From Bog-532 sp963805255 (GTDB lineage: Bacteria > Actinomycetota > Actinomycetes > Streptosporangiales > Streptosporangiaceae): a stretch of 64,000 bases of DNA. The stretch covers positions 62,001-126,000 of the forward strand of contig CAWDTK010000013.1 in NCBI GenBank assembly GCA_963805255.1. The letters run 5' to 3'. The notes under the pieces are model-generated. The model made no database searches and was not told the DNA's origin. It worked only from the letters and a program-made list of their open reading frames with translations. A program made the position numbers and the translations under genes. Shown here piece by piece: positions 16,596-25,027 of the stretch (its first letter is position 1; each line of letters opens with the position of its first letter).

Positions 16596-16781
16596 TTGAG
16601 CTGCGAACACCTTATCTGCGCACGCTGCGGAGGCCCCGTGAGCGAGGGCCGCTGCCCGGCATGCCTGACGGCCAAGGCGGAGGTGCACCACACCCAGACC
16701 AGTTACGGCCCGCACATCCTGGTCGCCTCGGTCCTGCTGATCGTCCTGCTGGCCGTGCTGGCGGCGCACGGAACTCTTTGA
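16596..16781 (+). CDS. Small zinc-ribbon, single-pass membrane protein
   Basis: This 61-residue protein has two Cys pairs (CARC near residue 8 and CPAC near 20), forming a mini zinc ribbon, and one C-terminal helix (HILVASVLLIVLLAVLAA). I place the start at the TTG at 16596, preceded by GGAAGGA. It is divergent from ftsE and convergent with prfB. The function is unknown; the N-terminal ribbon would face the cytosol if the helix is a simple tail anchor. The two intact Cys pairs and the clean helix argue for a real gene. Confidence 0.65.
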   Translation: MSCEHLICARCGGPVSEGRCPACLTAKAEVHHTQTSYGPHILVASVLLIVLLAVLAAHGTL

Positions 16782-16794
16782 CCCCTGGGGGCTG

Positions 16795-17003
16795 TGCTGG
16801 CCCGGGGGACGACCCCCAAGAACCCCCCGGTGCGCTTCGCGCCCCGCTGTGGTACTCGCCGGCACACCGGCCGCTCGCCCGGGCCGGAGGCCCGGACTCG
16901 CTCTATGACCCGGGGGGACGACCCCCCGAACCCCCCGCGACGCCCCGGCGCCGGTACCCACCGACACACCGGCCGCTCGCCCGGGCCGGAGGCCCGGACT
17001 CGC
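16795..17003 (+). repeat. Two imperfect direct copies of a roughly 100-bp GC-rich element
   Basis: Copy 1 (about 16800-16902) and copy 2 (about 16909-17004) each begin CCCGGGGGACGACCCCC and CCCCCC. Each ends with the identical block CACACCGGCCGCTCGCCCGG followed by GCCGGAGGCCCGGACTCGCT. The core matches the repeats at 1958-2030. It fills the gap between the small zinc-ribbon gene and prfB. Confidence 0.7.
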
Positions 17004-17030
17004 TAACCGGTACGAGCGCCTGTCCGTAGC

Positions 17031-17066
17031 CCGCATCGGTTTCCGCATCGGTGTCCGCATCGGTGT
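17031..17066 (+). repeat. 12-bp tandem repeat, three copies
   Basis: CCGCATCGGTTT is followed by two copies of CCGCATCGGTGT, just beyond the 3' end of prfB. Confidence 0.8.
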
Positions 17067-17079
17067 CCGCGCGCCGTGA

Positions 17080-18199
17080 CTAGTCCTTCTCGCCGTTCTG
17101 GCCGCGCCGCAGCCAGCGGATCTCGGCCTCGATGAAGTCGTCGATCTCGCCGTCAAGCACGGCCGTGGTATTTCCCGTTTCCATGCCCGTCCGCACGTCC
17201 TTCACGTTCTGATAGGGGTAGAGAACGTAGTTGCGGATCTGCGTGCCCCAGCTTCCGGTCGTCTCGCCGCGCAGCGCGGCCATCTCGTCGGCCTCCTCCT
17301 GGCGCCTGCGCTCGAGCAGCTTGGCCTGCAGCACGGACATCGCCGACGCGCGGTTCTGGATCTGGCTGCGCTCGTTCTGGCAGGACACGACGATCCCGGT
17401 CGGCAGGTGGGTGATCCGCACCGCCGAGTCCGTCGTGTTGACGCCCTGGCCGCCGGGCCCGCTGGAGCGGTACACATCGACCCGGATCTCGTCCTCGTTG
17501 ATCTCGATGTGGTCGGTCTGCTCGACGACCGGCACCACGTCCACGCCGGCGAAGGAGGTCTGCCGCCGGCCCTGGTTGTCGTACCTGGAGATGCGCACCA
17601 TCCGGTGCGTCCCGTGCTCGCCGCGGAGCGTGCCGTAGGCGTAGGGCGCCTTGACCGCGAACGTCGTTGACTTGATGCCGGCTTTCCTCCGCGTAGGAGA
17701 CGTCGTAGACCTCGGTCGGGTACCCGTGCCGCTCGGCCCAGCGCTGGTACATGCGCATCAGGTTCTGCGCGAAGTCGGCGGCGTCGGCGCCGCCCGCCTG
17801 CGCGTTGATGGTGACGAGAGCCTCGCGCGCGTCGTACTCCCCGGACAGCAGGGTACGCACCTCGAGCTGGTCGATCTCCTTGCGCAGGGACGCGAGGTCG
17901 CGCTGCGCCTCGGCCCGGGTCGGCTCGTCGTTCTCGCTGTCAGCCAGCTCGAACATCACCCGGGTGTCGTCGAGCCGCTGCCGGAGGTCCTCCAGCCTGG
18001 CCAGCTCGCCCCCGAGGTAGGAGAGGCGGCGGGTGACCGACTGTGCGTGCTGCTGATCGCCCCACAGGTCCGGATCGGCGGCCTGCTCGCGCAGGCTCTC
18101 GGCCTCGGCCCTCATGGCGTGGGGATCGAGAACTGCCTCTATGCTGGCGAGCTTCGACGACAGTTCCGAGATCTCATCGGCGGGATCGGTAGCTGCCAT
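17080..18199 (-). CDS. prfB: Peptide chain release factor 2, with a one-base frameshift
   Basis: RF2 recognises UGA/UAA and hydrolyses peptidyl-tRNA. The N-terminal part (ATG at 18199; ASIEAVLDPHAMRAEAESL, then coiled-coil region) is in one frame to TEVYDVSYAEE. The rest, from AGIKSTTFAVKAPYAYG through the GGQ loop (SSGPGGQGVNTTDSAVRITH) to GQNGEKD, is in another. One extra A in the AAA run at 17683-17685 (minus strand GAGGAAAGCC) explains it. The site is near codon 172, not at the N-terminal UGA of the E. coli programmed shift. An assembly indel is most likely because RF2 is essential. The specificity tripeptide position reads SRY instead of the usual SPF. Confidence 0.88.
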
Positions 18200-18323
18200 G
18201 GCGGACAGCCTATGCGAGCCGGTGCCTGCTGGCGCATGCCGGCGCGGCGGCGGGCGGGAGCCGGGTATCCTGCCGAACGGGTCCGCCCATACGCCGGCCT
18301 GGACCGCGACAATGAGGATGAGG

Positions 18324-18344
18324 CCGGGACACCCCCGGTTTTTT
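18324..18344 (+). terminator. Small terminator-like hairpin just before a start codon
   Basis: CCGGG-ACACC-CCCGG is followed directly by TTTTTT and then GATGG, where the lipoprotein ATG lies. The stem is only 5 bp but all GC. No plus-strand gene ends here, so it could be an attenuator or an mRNA structure over the ribosome site. Confidence 0.4.
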
Positions 18345-18345
18345 G

Positions 18346-19401
18346 ATGGATACGAGCATGCATGCGACTCTTACCGGTATTCCCAGGGCGCTCCGGGCCG
18401 TTCTCGGCTCGCTGGCCGCCCTTGGCCTGCTGCTGTCCGTGCAGGGCTGCAGCACCACCGCGTCGGCGACAACCTCAGTGCCGGGGCCCACCCCGGCCAG
18501 CGCGCTTGGGGTGTTCAACTCCTTCGTCACCGCGGAAAAGGTCGCCCTGGCCAATCACGATGTGCTGCTGGACCTGTCGCTGCTGACCGGATCGCAGTTC
18601 GGCATCGCCTCGGCCACGTACCTGGCGGCCGGGATGACGGGCCATCCGGTGACCGGCCTGGTCTACGGGCGCCCGACGCTGTACGTGCCGAAGCTGATCA
18701 CGTACCCGCAATGGTTCATGGCCGCGGTACCGGAGCGCCCGGCCACGGGCGGTCCCACCCGGACCGCGCTGCTGGTGTTCGACCGGCCGGACGCCGGGGC
18801 CACCTGGGCGCTCAGCGGATCCGCGCTGCTCAACCCGGGTGCGCCCGCGTTGAAGGTGGCGGTCGACGGCGCCGGCTACGCGACCCCCCTGGCCACGTCG
18901 GACCAGACGCTGAAGCTGCGGCCGGACGCCGTGGGCGCGATACACGCGGCCGTCGCGGACGACGGGCCGTCCAGCGCGGCCGCCCCGGCCGTCCAGGCCG
19001 GTCCGCAGACCACCGGGCTGTACCACGCGAACGCGGCGATCGCCCGGCAGGCCGCCGCGCAGCACAACACGTACAACTGGGAGCTGGAGGGAACCAGCTA
19101 CCCGTTCTTCGCGCTGCGCACGACGGGCGGGGGCGGGCTGGTCTTCTACACCATGACCCTGGCGACCTCGACCGCGCCGGCCCACCTGCCGCCCGCGCAC
19201 AGCAAGACCAAACTGCCGGTCATCCCGGTGCCCGCCGCGTTCAGGAGCCTGCTGCCGGCCACGCAACGGCCGATTCAGCACGGATTGAGCGCGAACTCCA
19301 CGCTCAGCTACATCGCGCTCGACCCCGCGGCCACCGCGCGGACGGCCACCCTCCAGGTGATCGGCGTGGGCGGCGGCCCCACCTACGCACACGGCACCTA
19401 G
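18346..19401 (+). CDS. Secreted lipoprotein, DUF8094-like
   Basis: This 351-residue protein has a lipoprotein signal peptide: basic n-region, a hydrophobic stretch VLGSLAALGLLLSV and lipobox VQGC (Cys near residue 35). The mature part is Ala/Thr-rich and contains FNSFVTAEKVALANHD and YPFFALRTTGGGGLVFYTM. It is predicted to sit on the outer face of the membrane; function is unknown. No good ribosome site precedes the ATG at 18346 (alternatives TTG 18343, ATG 18358). A hairpin plus T-run occupies the place where one would expect it. Confidence 0.75.
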   Translation: MDTSMHATLTGIPRALRAVLGSLAALGLLLSVQGCSTTASATTSVPGPTPASALGVFNSFVTAEKVALANHDVLLDLSLLTGSQFGIASATYLAAGMTGHPVTGLVYGRPTLYVPKLITYPQWFMAAVPERPATGGPTRTALLVFDRPDAGATWALSGSALLNPGAPALKVAVDGAGYATPLATSDQTLKLRPDAVGAIHAAVADDGPSSAAAPAVQAGPQTTGLYHANAAIARQAAAQHNTYNWELEGTSYPFFALRTTGGGGLVFYTMTLATSTAPAHLPPAHSKTKLPVIPVPAAFRSLLPATQRPIQHGLSANSTLSYIALDPAATARTATLQVIGVGGGPTYAHGT

Positions 19402-19506
19402 GTCAGCGCCCGCCTGTCTTTACCCGTAAAGGCGCCAACGCGTGGCGCGTCCGCTTCGGCTCCGGCCAGCCGCCTGGACACCGACCTGGCGGCCGCGCTG
19501 GCCGCG

Positions 19507-20661
19507 ATGGCCGTACGGGCGGGCGCCGAGCGCACCGCCGCGGCGGCCGCCCGGGTCCTCGACGCCGACACCGCCCGCGGCGCCCTGGTGCACTTGCAGC
19601 GCTCGGCGCTGGACCCGGGCACCGTGGCCGCGCTCAAGGAGCACAAGCACCTGCTGCCTCGGCTGCGGGAAGCGGTGGCCAGCGGGGCCGGCATCGACGT
19701 GCCCGGCCTTGCAGAGGTCAAACGGGTCAGCTGGGCCAACCTGCTGTTCGCCGCCAGCTCGCTGATCGGGATCTGGGCGATCATCGGGGTGCTGTCCGGT
19801 GCCGGCGATGCCCTGGAGGCCATCAAGGGCGCCAGCTGGGGCTGGGTGGCGCTGGCGTTCGTCTTTTCTCAGCTCCCGGTGGTCGCCGAGGGCTGGGCAC
19901 TGCTCGGCGCCGCCGTCGGCCAGCTCCCGTTCGGCCGGTGCGTCGCGCTGGAGACGTCGAACACCTTCACCGCGCTGGTCGGCGGCAACGTCGCCGTATT
20001 CGCCGTTCGGGTCAGGTTCTTTCAGCGCCAGGGGTATGACGCCGCGGCCGCGGTAAGCTCAGGCGCCATCGCGGCCACGGCGAGCTGGACCGCCAAGACC
20101 CTGCTGTTTCTCATCGCCATCCCGTTCGCCGCCGGGACCTTCCAGGCCCCCTCAAGTTCTGGCGGCCGCCAGAACGCGGTCTGGATCATCCTCGCGGTCA
20201 TCCTCGCCGCGGGGATCGCCGCCGCGCTGATCGCCCTGGTGCCCAGGCTCCGGCGCCTGGCCAGCCGCAGGATCCGCCCGCACCTGCTGAACATCTGGGC
20301 CAACGTCAAGACCATCGCCGCCGAGCCGCGCAAGCTCGTTTACGTCCTGGTCGGCTCGACCCTGGCCCAGCTCATGCTCATCCTGGCCCTCGGCGCGTCG
20401 CTGCACGCAGTCGGGCAGCGGGCCAGCATCGCGACGCTGATCACCGTCAACACGCTGGCTGCCATCATCGGCGGCGCCGTCCCCGTGCCCGGCGGCCTCG
20501 GCGTCGTGGAGGCAGGCCTGATCGCCGGGCTCACCAGCGCCGGCGTGCCGCAGGATCAGGCCGCTGCGGCCGTGCTCATCCAGCGGTCCTTTGCCGCCTA
20601 CCTGCCACCGGTGTGGGGCTGGGTGACCCTGGCCTGGATGCGCCGACGCGAATACGTATGA
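19507..20661 (+). CDS. Lysylphosphatidylglycerol synthase TM region/UPF0104-type membrane protein, N-terminally truncated
   Basis: The 384-residue protein has an N-terminal soluble piece (LDADTARGALVHLQRSALDP) and about eight transmembrane helices of the LPG-synthase TM/flippase-like family (ending VPVPGGLGVVEAGLIAGL, a family signature). In full-length relatives the soluble piece follows a large kinase-like domain. Here coding-like sequence extends back to 19404 but has no start codon, so the first domains appear lost. The ATG at 19507 has no clear ribosome site. It may be a pseudogene, or a short version covering the membrane part only. The UPF0104 helices are associated with lipid or polyprenyl-linked glycan transfer. 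Confidence 0.7.
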   Translation: MAVRAGAERTAAAAARVLDADTARGALVHLQRSALDPGTVAALKEHKHLLPRLREAVASGAGIDVPGLAEVKRVSWANLLFAASSLIGIWAIIGVLSGAGDALEAIKGASWGWVALAFVFSQLPVVAEGWALLGAAVGQLPFGRCVALETSNTFTALVGGNVAVFAVRVRFFQRQGYDAAAAVSSGAIAATASWTAKTLLFLIAIPFAAGTFQAPSSSGGRQNAVWIILAVILAAGIAAALIALVPRLRRLASRRIRPHLLNIWANVKTIAAEPRKLVYVLVGSTLAQLMLILALGASLHAVGQRASIATLITVNTLAAIIGGAVPVPGGLGVVEAGLIAGLTSAGVPQDQAAAAVLIQRSFAAYLPPVWGWVTLAWMRRREYV

Positions 20662-20813
20662 GCATGCTCCCCAGGATTTCGCGTCCCCGCTGTTACCCCC
20701 TCGCCCCGCACGGGTGAATCGCCTGGGTCAACCCAGTCTGGGCCTACTCACCTCGGCAGCTCAGCTACCACCGGTGGCTGACCTGCCAGGGCGGTTCCGG
20801 GCAGGCTGGGCCT

Positions 20814-21836
20814 ATGAACTTGGAAGGTTTGAGTGGCCTGGTGAACCGGATCATCGCGTGGGCGGACCGGCTGCAGCGCAAGCATGGTGTGCTGGGGTTC
20901 CCCCACGCGGTCGTGAAGAAGTACGGCGACGATGAGGGCGGCCGGCAGGCGGCGCTCATCACCTACTACGGATTCCTGAGCATCTTCCCGCTGCTGCTGC
21001 TCGGGGTGGCGGTACTGTCGCGGGTGCTGGCAGATCATCCGGACCTGCGCCAGCGGCTGATCACCGCGATCGTGCCGCAGGCGCTGCGATCCACGGTCGA
21101 GCACTCGCTGGCCACGTTGCCGGCGTCGACGATCCCATTCATTGCCGGCCTGATCGGTTTGCTGTTGTCCGGGACTGGTGTCGTGTTCTCCGCCTACCAG
21201 ACGCTGAACCATGTCGCAGCGGTCCGGTACCGCTTTCGGGCCGGTTTCCTCTCGCGGTATGTCCGGGTGTTCGTGGTGCTGGCGATGCTGCTGGCCGGGG
21301 CGCTGGCGACCGGTACGCTCACGGTGGTGGCCACCGCGCTGCCCGGCCAGCCCGGACTGCAACGGGCAGCCGCGGTGCTCGGGTCGGCGCTGGTCGTCTT
21401 CGCGGTGCTGCTGCTTGGTGCCAAGTTGCTGCTGGCCCGGCCCGCGCCGGTCCGGGCCCTATGGCCGGGAGCCATCTTGGGCGCGGCGGTGGTGACGGTC
21501 GTGCTCAACGCCGGGACGCCGTTGCTGGCCAGGCTGGTGGCCAGGGCCGGGCCCGTCTACGGCAGCTTCGCCACCGTGGCAGGCATGTTCGCCCTGCTGT
21601 ACCTGGTCGGTCAGGCGCTGGTGTATGCGGCCGAAGTCGCAGCCGTCCGCTATGCCCGGCTGTGGCCACGCGCCCTGGACGTGAACCGCCCCACCGCGGC
21701 CGATGCCCGCGCGCTGGCCCTGCTGGCCCGCGAGCAGGAACGCATCCCCGCCGCCCGCATCCAGTTCCGCCTCGTAGCGGGTGGCTCCCCGCCGGTACCG
21801 GGTGGTTCCCCGCCGGCCAATGCTGGTCCAGGGTAG
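20814..21836 (+). CDS. YihY/virulence factor BrkB family membrane protein
   Basis: The 340-residue protein has six predicted helices in the YihY (formerly RNase BN) family. The N-terminal signature reads DEGGRQAALITYYGFLSIFPLLLL, split across residues 39-62, with later helices around AGLIGLLLSGTGVVFSAYQTL and YGSFATVAGMFALLYLVGQAL. Function in the inner membrane is unknown; it is often found in stress and envelope clusters. The start at 20814 is an ATG. The C-terminus ends in a Pro/Gly-rich tail with the near-repeat GGSPPVPGGSPP. Confidence 0.85.
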   Translation: MNLEGLSGLVNRIIAWADRLQRKHGVLGFPHAVVKKYGDDEGGRQAALITYYGFLSIFPLLLLGVAVLSRVLADHPDLRQRLITAIVPQALRSTVEHSLATLPASTIPFIAGLIGLLLSGTGVVFSAYQTLNHVAAVRYRFRAGFLSRYVRVFVVLAMLLAGALATGTLTVVATALPGQPGLQRAAAVLGSALVVFAVLLLGAKLLLARPAPVRALWPGAILGAAVVTVVLNAGTPLLARLVARAGPVYGSFATVAGMFALLYLVGQALVYAAEVAAVRYARLWPRALDVNRPTAADARALALLAREQERIPAARIQFRLVAGGSPPVPGGSPPANAGPG

Positions 21837-22019
21837 CGCGGCCACCCCAGCCGCGAGCCGGCCAACGTCATGGCCAAAGTGGCGGGCGGGCTCTCGGCAA
21901 GGCTCAACCGGACCAAGGCCGGCGCGGTCAGACGCACCATCGCGCAGCGCCCGGAGGACCCGGCGGATCGTGGACGCGCCTACCCGGTGGCCGAGCTATC
22001 TCCGAGGGCGCGGACAACG

Positions 22020-22290
22020 AGCCCGGGTCAACGTCGTGACCGGCGAGGCGATCGCCGCGATGGCGCCGGTAATCGGCACCCGGGCAGCGTGCGCTGCGGC
22101 GGGGGTGCCCAGGCCAGCTATCATCGGCGGCACCGGGTCAGCGCGGCACCGCCCCGGTGGGTGCCCGTGCCGCACCGTGACCGGCACCAGCGGCGGGCGC
22201 TGGAACTGACCTAGCGACACGCCATCCTCGCTGTGCTGCATAGCGACCGCTTCGCTGACCTGGCCCCGGTGCGTGCGATGATTGGGTCGG
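22020..22290 (+). pseudogene. IS3-type transposase OrfB relic (N-terminal part, two frameshifts)
   Basis: Three consecutive frames give consecutive parts of one transposase: AAMAPVIGTRAACAAAGV (about 22047-22110), SYHRRHRVSAAPPRWVPVPHRD (22113-22190, quoted in part) and RHAILAVLHSDRFADLAP (22217-22270). This is the helix-turn-helix and linker region of IS3-family OrfB. The catalytic DDE domain is absent and no terminal inverted repeats can be seen. It marks past insertion activity at the edge of the accessory island. Confidence 0.75.
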
Positions 22291-22764
22291 CTCAGTCCTG
22301 GTACCTAGCCCAGAGGGACCGCCCATGGCAGGCATCGCGGCAGGCGGCGAAAGGCAGTTGGCCTGCGCCACAGACGGGCTTGACGGTTTCGGAGAGTCAC
22401 GGATCCTCCTACGGCGGGTTCGGGGAGGACATCCACACTTCCACCCGCATACCGGCTGGCGGCAACTTAATCCAACTCCTGGAACGGGCATCCCGCCAGG
22501 GATATCGAGCGCTTGGAGGATCATTCCGCTGCGGTGAGCTGCTATCCACAGGGACCGGGGCCGGGCCAAGAACCGATCGCGTGAGCCGCTCCGCCGGGCA
22601 GGCCGGAATGGTCCTGCGGCGCTACGGGTCACCCCTACCGGGGTGAGGCGGCAGATATGCCGACGGCCGAGGATGGTGGCTGTCGTATCCCAAAGGCCGG
22701 TGCGTGGATCATCAAGCTTTCTGCCGCGGGTCTGCCGTTGTCTCACGGCCAGAAGGAGAGCATC
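22291..22764. other. Intergenic region with operator, no gene seen
   Basis: Between the transposase relic and the GH15 gene there is no believable frame on either strand. The only structure I recognise is the palindrome at 22629-22646. Confidence 0.5.
22629..22646. promoter_or_regulatory. Palindromic operator TCACCCC-TACC-GGGGTGA (site 1)
   Basis: Perfect 7-bp arms, 118 bases upstream of the GH15 start. It belongs to a set of six similar sites in 22-36 kb. Confidence 0.7.
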
Positions 22765-24633
22765 ATGGCCCGCTACCCCAACATCGTTGATCACGGGTTG
22801 ATCGGAGATCTGCAAACGGCCGCGCTCGTGACCACGGACGGCACCGTGGACTGGTTCTGCTGCCCCCGCTTCGACTCGCCCAGCGTGTGCGCGTCCTTGC
22901 TCGATGCGGACCACGGCGGCTACTTCCGCGTCGGGCCGGATCGGGACGATTACGTCAGCAAACAGCTTTACTTCCCGGACACGGCCCTGCTGATCACCAG
23001 ATTCATGACCCCGGACGGAGTTGGGGAGGTCTGCGACTTCATGCCGGTCGAACCGGGGGCGGCGACGGACCGGCACCGGCTCGTGCGGCAGCTGAGGGTG
23101 GTGCGCGGCACCATGCGCTTCGTGATGGACTTCCAGCCGCGGTTCGACTACGCGCGCCAGCCGCACAGGCTGGAGCTGTCCGAGAACGGTGCCCTGTTCC
23201 AGGCCGACGGCATGGAATTGACGCTGCACACAGTCGGCACGCCGGGCATCACGCTGGCGGATCTAGGCGTCACGGTGGAGCGTCACGGTGACGGGCTGCG
23301 GGCGGTCCGGACGCTGCGGGCGGGCCAGAGCGGTGGGGTGGTCTTGGAGACGATGGGCGGCCCGCCCCGGCGGTTGTCACCGGGGGAGGTTCAGGACCTC
23401 GCCGATGAGACCGTTCGTTTCTGGCGCGAGTGGCTGCACCGTTCGTCCTACACCGGCCGCTGGCGGGAAATGGTGGCGCGCTCGGCGATCACACTCAAGC
23501 TGATGACCTACGCGCCGACTGGCGCGGTCGTCGCCGCTCCCACCGCTGGGCTGCCCGAGCAGGCCGGCGGTGAGCGTAACTGGGACTACCGGTACACCTG
23601 GATAAGGGACGGCTCGTTCTCCATTTACGCGCTGCTCGGACTCGGCTTCATCGAAGAGGCAGCCGCCTTCGGCGGCTGGCTACGGGACCGCGCCGACGAA
23701 TGGGCGGGCGACGGCGGCCACCCCCTGAAGATCATGTACCGCGTCGACGGCACATCGGATCTCACCGAGGAGACCCTCGGCCATTTCGAGGGCTGGCGCG
23801 GTTCGCGGCCCGTACGTATCGGCAACGGCGCTGCCGATCAGTTGCAGCTGGACATCTACGGCGAGGCGATGGACGCCATGTACCTCGCCGATACCCAGGG
23901 CCTGCAGGCCGCCCACCAGGGCTGGCTGCACATCGCCCGCATGATCGATTGGGTATGCGGCAACTGGGACCAGCCGGACGAGGGCATCTGGGAAACGCGC
24001 GGGGGCCGCAAGGACTTCACCTACGGACGGTTCCAGACCTGGGTCGCACTCGACCGGGCTACCCGGATGGCAGCGCACCGGGGCCGCCCGGCCAACGTAC
24101 AGCGGTGGACCACCGAGCGTGACCGCGTCTACAACCAGATCATGGAACGGGGCTGGAACCCCCAGACGCGCGCATTCACCCAGGATTACAGCGGTGAGGT
24201 GCTTGACTCCTCGCTGCTGATGATGCCGCTGCAGGGCTTCGTGGCACCCCGCGACCCGATGTGGATCTCGACCCTGGAGGCCATCGACCGCGAGCTTGTC
24301 TCCGACAGCCTCGTCTACCGCTACAACCCCGGCGCCTCACCCGATGGGCTGGCCGGTGACGAGGGCACCTTCTCCCTGTGCACCTTCTGGTATGTGGACG
24401 CCCTGGCGCGCGCCGGGCGGCTCGAGGAGGCGAGGCTGACGTTCGAGAAGATGCACACGTACGCTAACCACCTCGGCCTGTACTCCGAAGAGATCGGCAG
24501 CACCGGCGAGCAGCTCGGCAACTTCCCCCAAGCATTCAGCCACCTGGCGCTCATCAGCGCCGCGATCAACCTAGATCACCAGCTCGACCACGGCGCCGGG
24601 ACGGCCGGGCCTGTCCTATCACAGGCGCGCTGA
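22765..24633 (+). CDS. Glycoside hydrolase family 15 (glucoamylase/trehalase-type)
   Basis: This 622-residue protein has an N-terminal beta-sandwich (from NIVDHGLIGDLQTAALV) and a catalytic alpha/alpha barrel with the family segment NWDYRYTWIRDGSFSIYALL near residue 272. Actinobacterial members are often inverting trehalases that release two glucose units from trehalose; glucoamylase activity on glucans is the alternative. There is no signal peptide, so it acts on an intracellular substrate. I chose the ATG at 22765 because GAAGGAGAG lies six bases upstream and the family begins in this way. Next to a glucose dehydrogenase with the same operator, it suggests storage sugar to glucose to gluconate. 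Confidence 0.9.
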   Translation: MARYPNIVDHGLIGDLQTAALVTTDGTVDWFCCPRFDSPSVCASLLDADHGGYFRVGPDRDDYVSKQLYFPDTALLITRFMTPDGVGEVCDFMPVEPGAATDRHRLVRQLRVVRGTMRFVMDFQPRFDYARQPHRLELSENGALFQADGMELTLHTVGTPGITLADLGVTVERHGDGLRAVRTLRAGQSGGVVLETMGGPPRRLSPGEVQDLADETVRFWREWLHRSSYTGRWREMVARSAITLKLMTYAPTGAVVAAPTAGLPEQAGGERNWDYRYTWIRDGSFSIYALLGLGFIEEAAAFGGWLRDRADEWAGDGGHPLKIMYRVDGTSDLTEETLGHFEGWRGSRPVRIGNGAADQLQLDIYGEAMDAMYLADTQGLQAAHQGWLHIARMIDWVCGNWDQPDEGIWETRGGRKDFTYGRFQTWVALDRATRMAAHRGRPANVQRWTTERDRVYNQIMERGWNPQTRAFTQDYSGEVLDSSLLMMPLQGFVAPRDPMWISTLEAIDRELVSDSLVYRYNPGASPDGLAGDEGTFSLCTFWYVDALARAGRLEEARLTFEKMHTYANHLGLYSEEIGSTGEQLGNFPQAFSHLALISAAINLDHQLDHGAGTAGPVLSQAR

Positions 24634-25027
24634 AAGGCGGATGCCCGCCGTGACCGACGCGACTGCGTTCAATGCTGGCGGCTCTAGCCCGAAGTTCCCC
24701 CCAAGCCGATTGGTCGACGCGTTTGACCAGGTGGTAGAGCCCTTGATCACGGAAATTACATGACTACGCAGTCATGGGCTGAGGCTGTTTCACCTGGTCA
24801 GCGCCTATATCGGTGCGCCACCGAGGGGAACTACGGTCTAGCACCTCACCCAGCCGGGGTGACGACACGTCAAACGGCAAGTGTCGTTCCCGTGAAACGC
24901 AGGAAAACGTGGCCTTCACTCATTCTCCTGGCCGGGGATGCCTGCGGCGGCCGCGGGCCCGGGAAGTCTATGGTTGAGGCAGGCAGCGAGTTCTGCCTGG
25001 GTGCTACCGCCGGTTCCGGGAGGACCT
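24634..25027. other. Intergenic region with operator, no gene seen
   Basis: This 394-base gap contains the palindrome at 24846-24862 and, close to the dehydrogenase start, a GGGAGGACCT ribosome site. I see no coding frame of normal composition. Confidence 0.5.
24846..24862. promoter_or_regulatory. Palindromic operator TCACCC-AGCCG-GGGTGA (site 2)
   Basis: 165 bases upstream of the glucose dehydrogenase start. Same half-sites as site 1. Confidence 0.7.

Noticed and set aside
17080..18199. Programmed RF2 frameshift
   Set aside because: The natural shift uses an early in-frame UGA after a slippery codon; here the break is mid-gene at an AAA run, without a UGA there.
22138..23229. Long frame opposite the GH15 gene
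   Set aside because: Arg/Gly/His/Val-rich shadow of a strongly coding GH15 sequence; no ribosome site or known motif.
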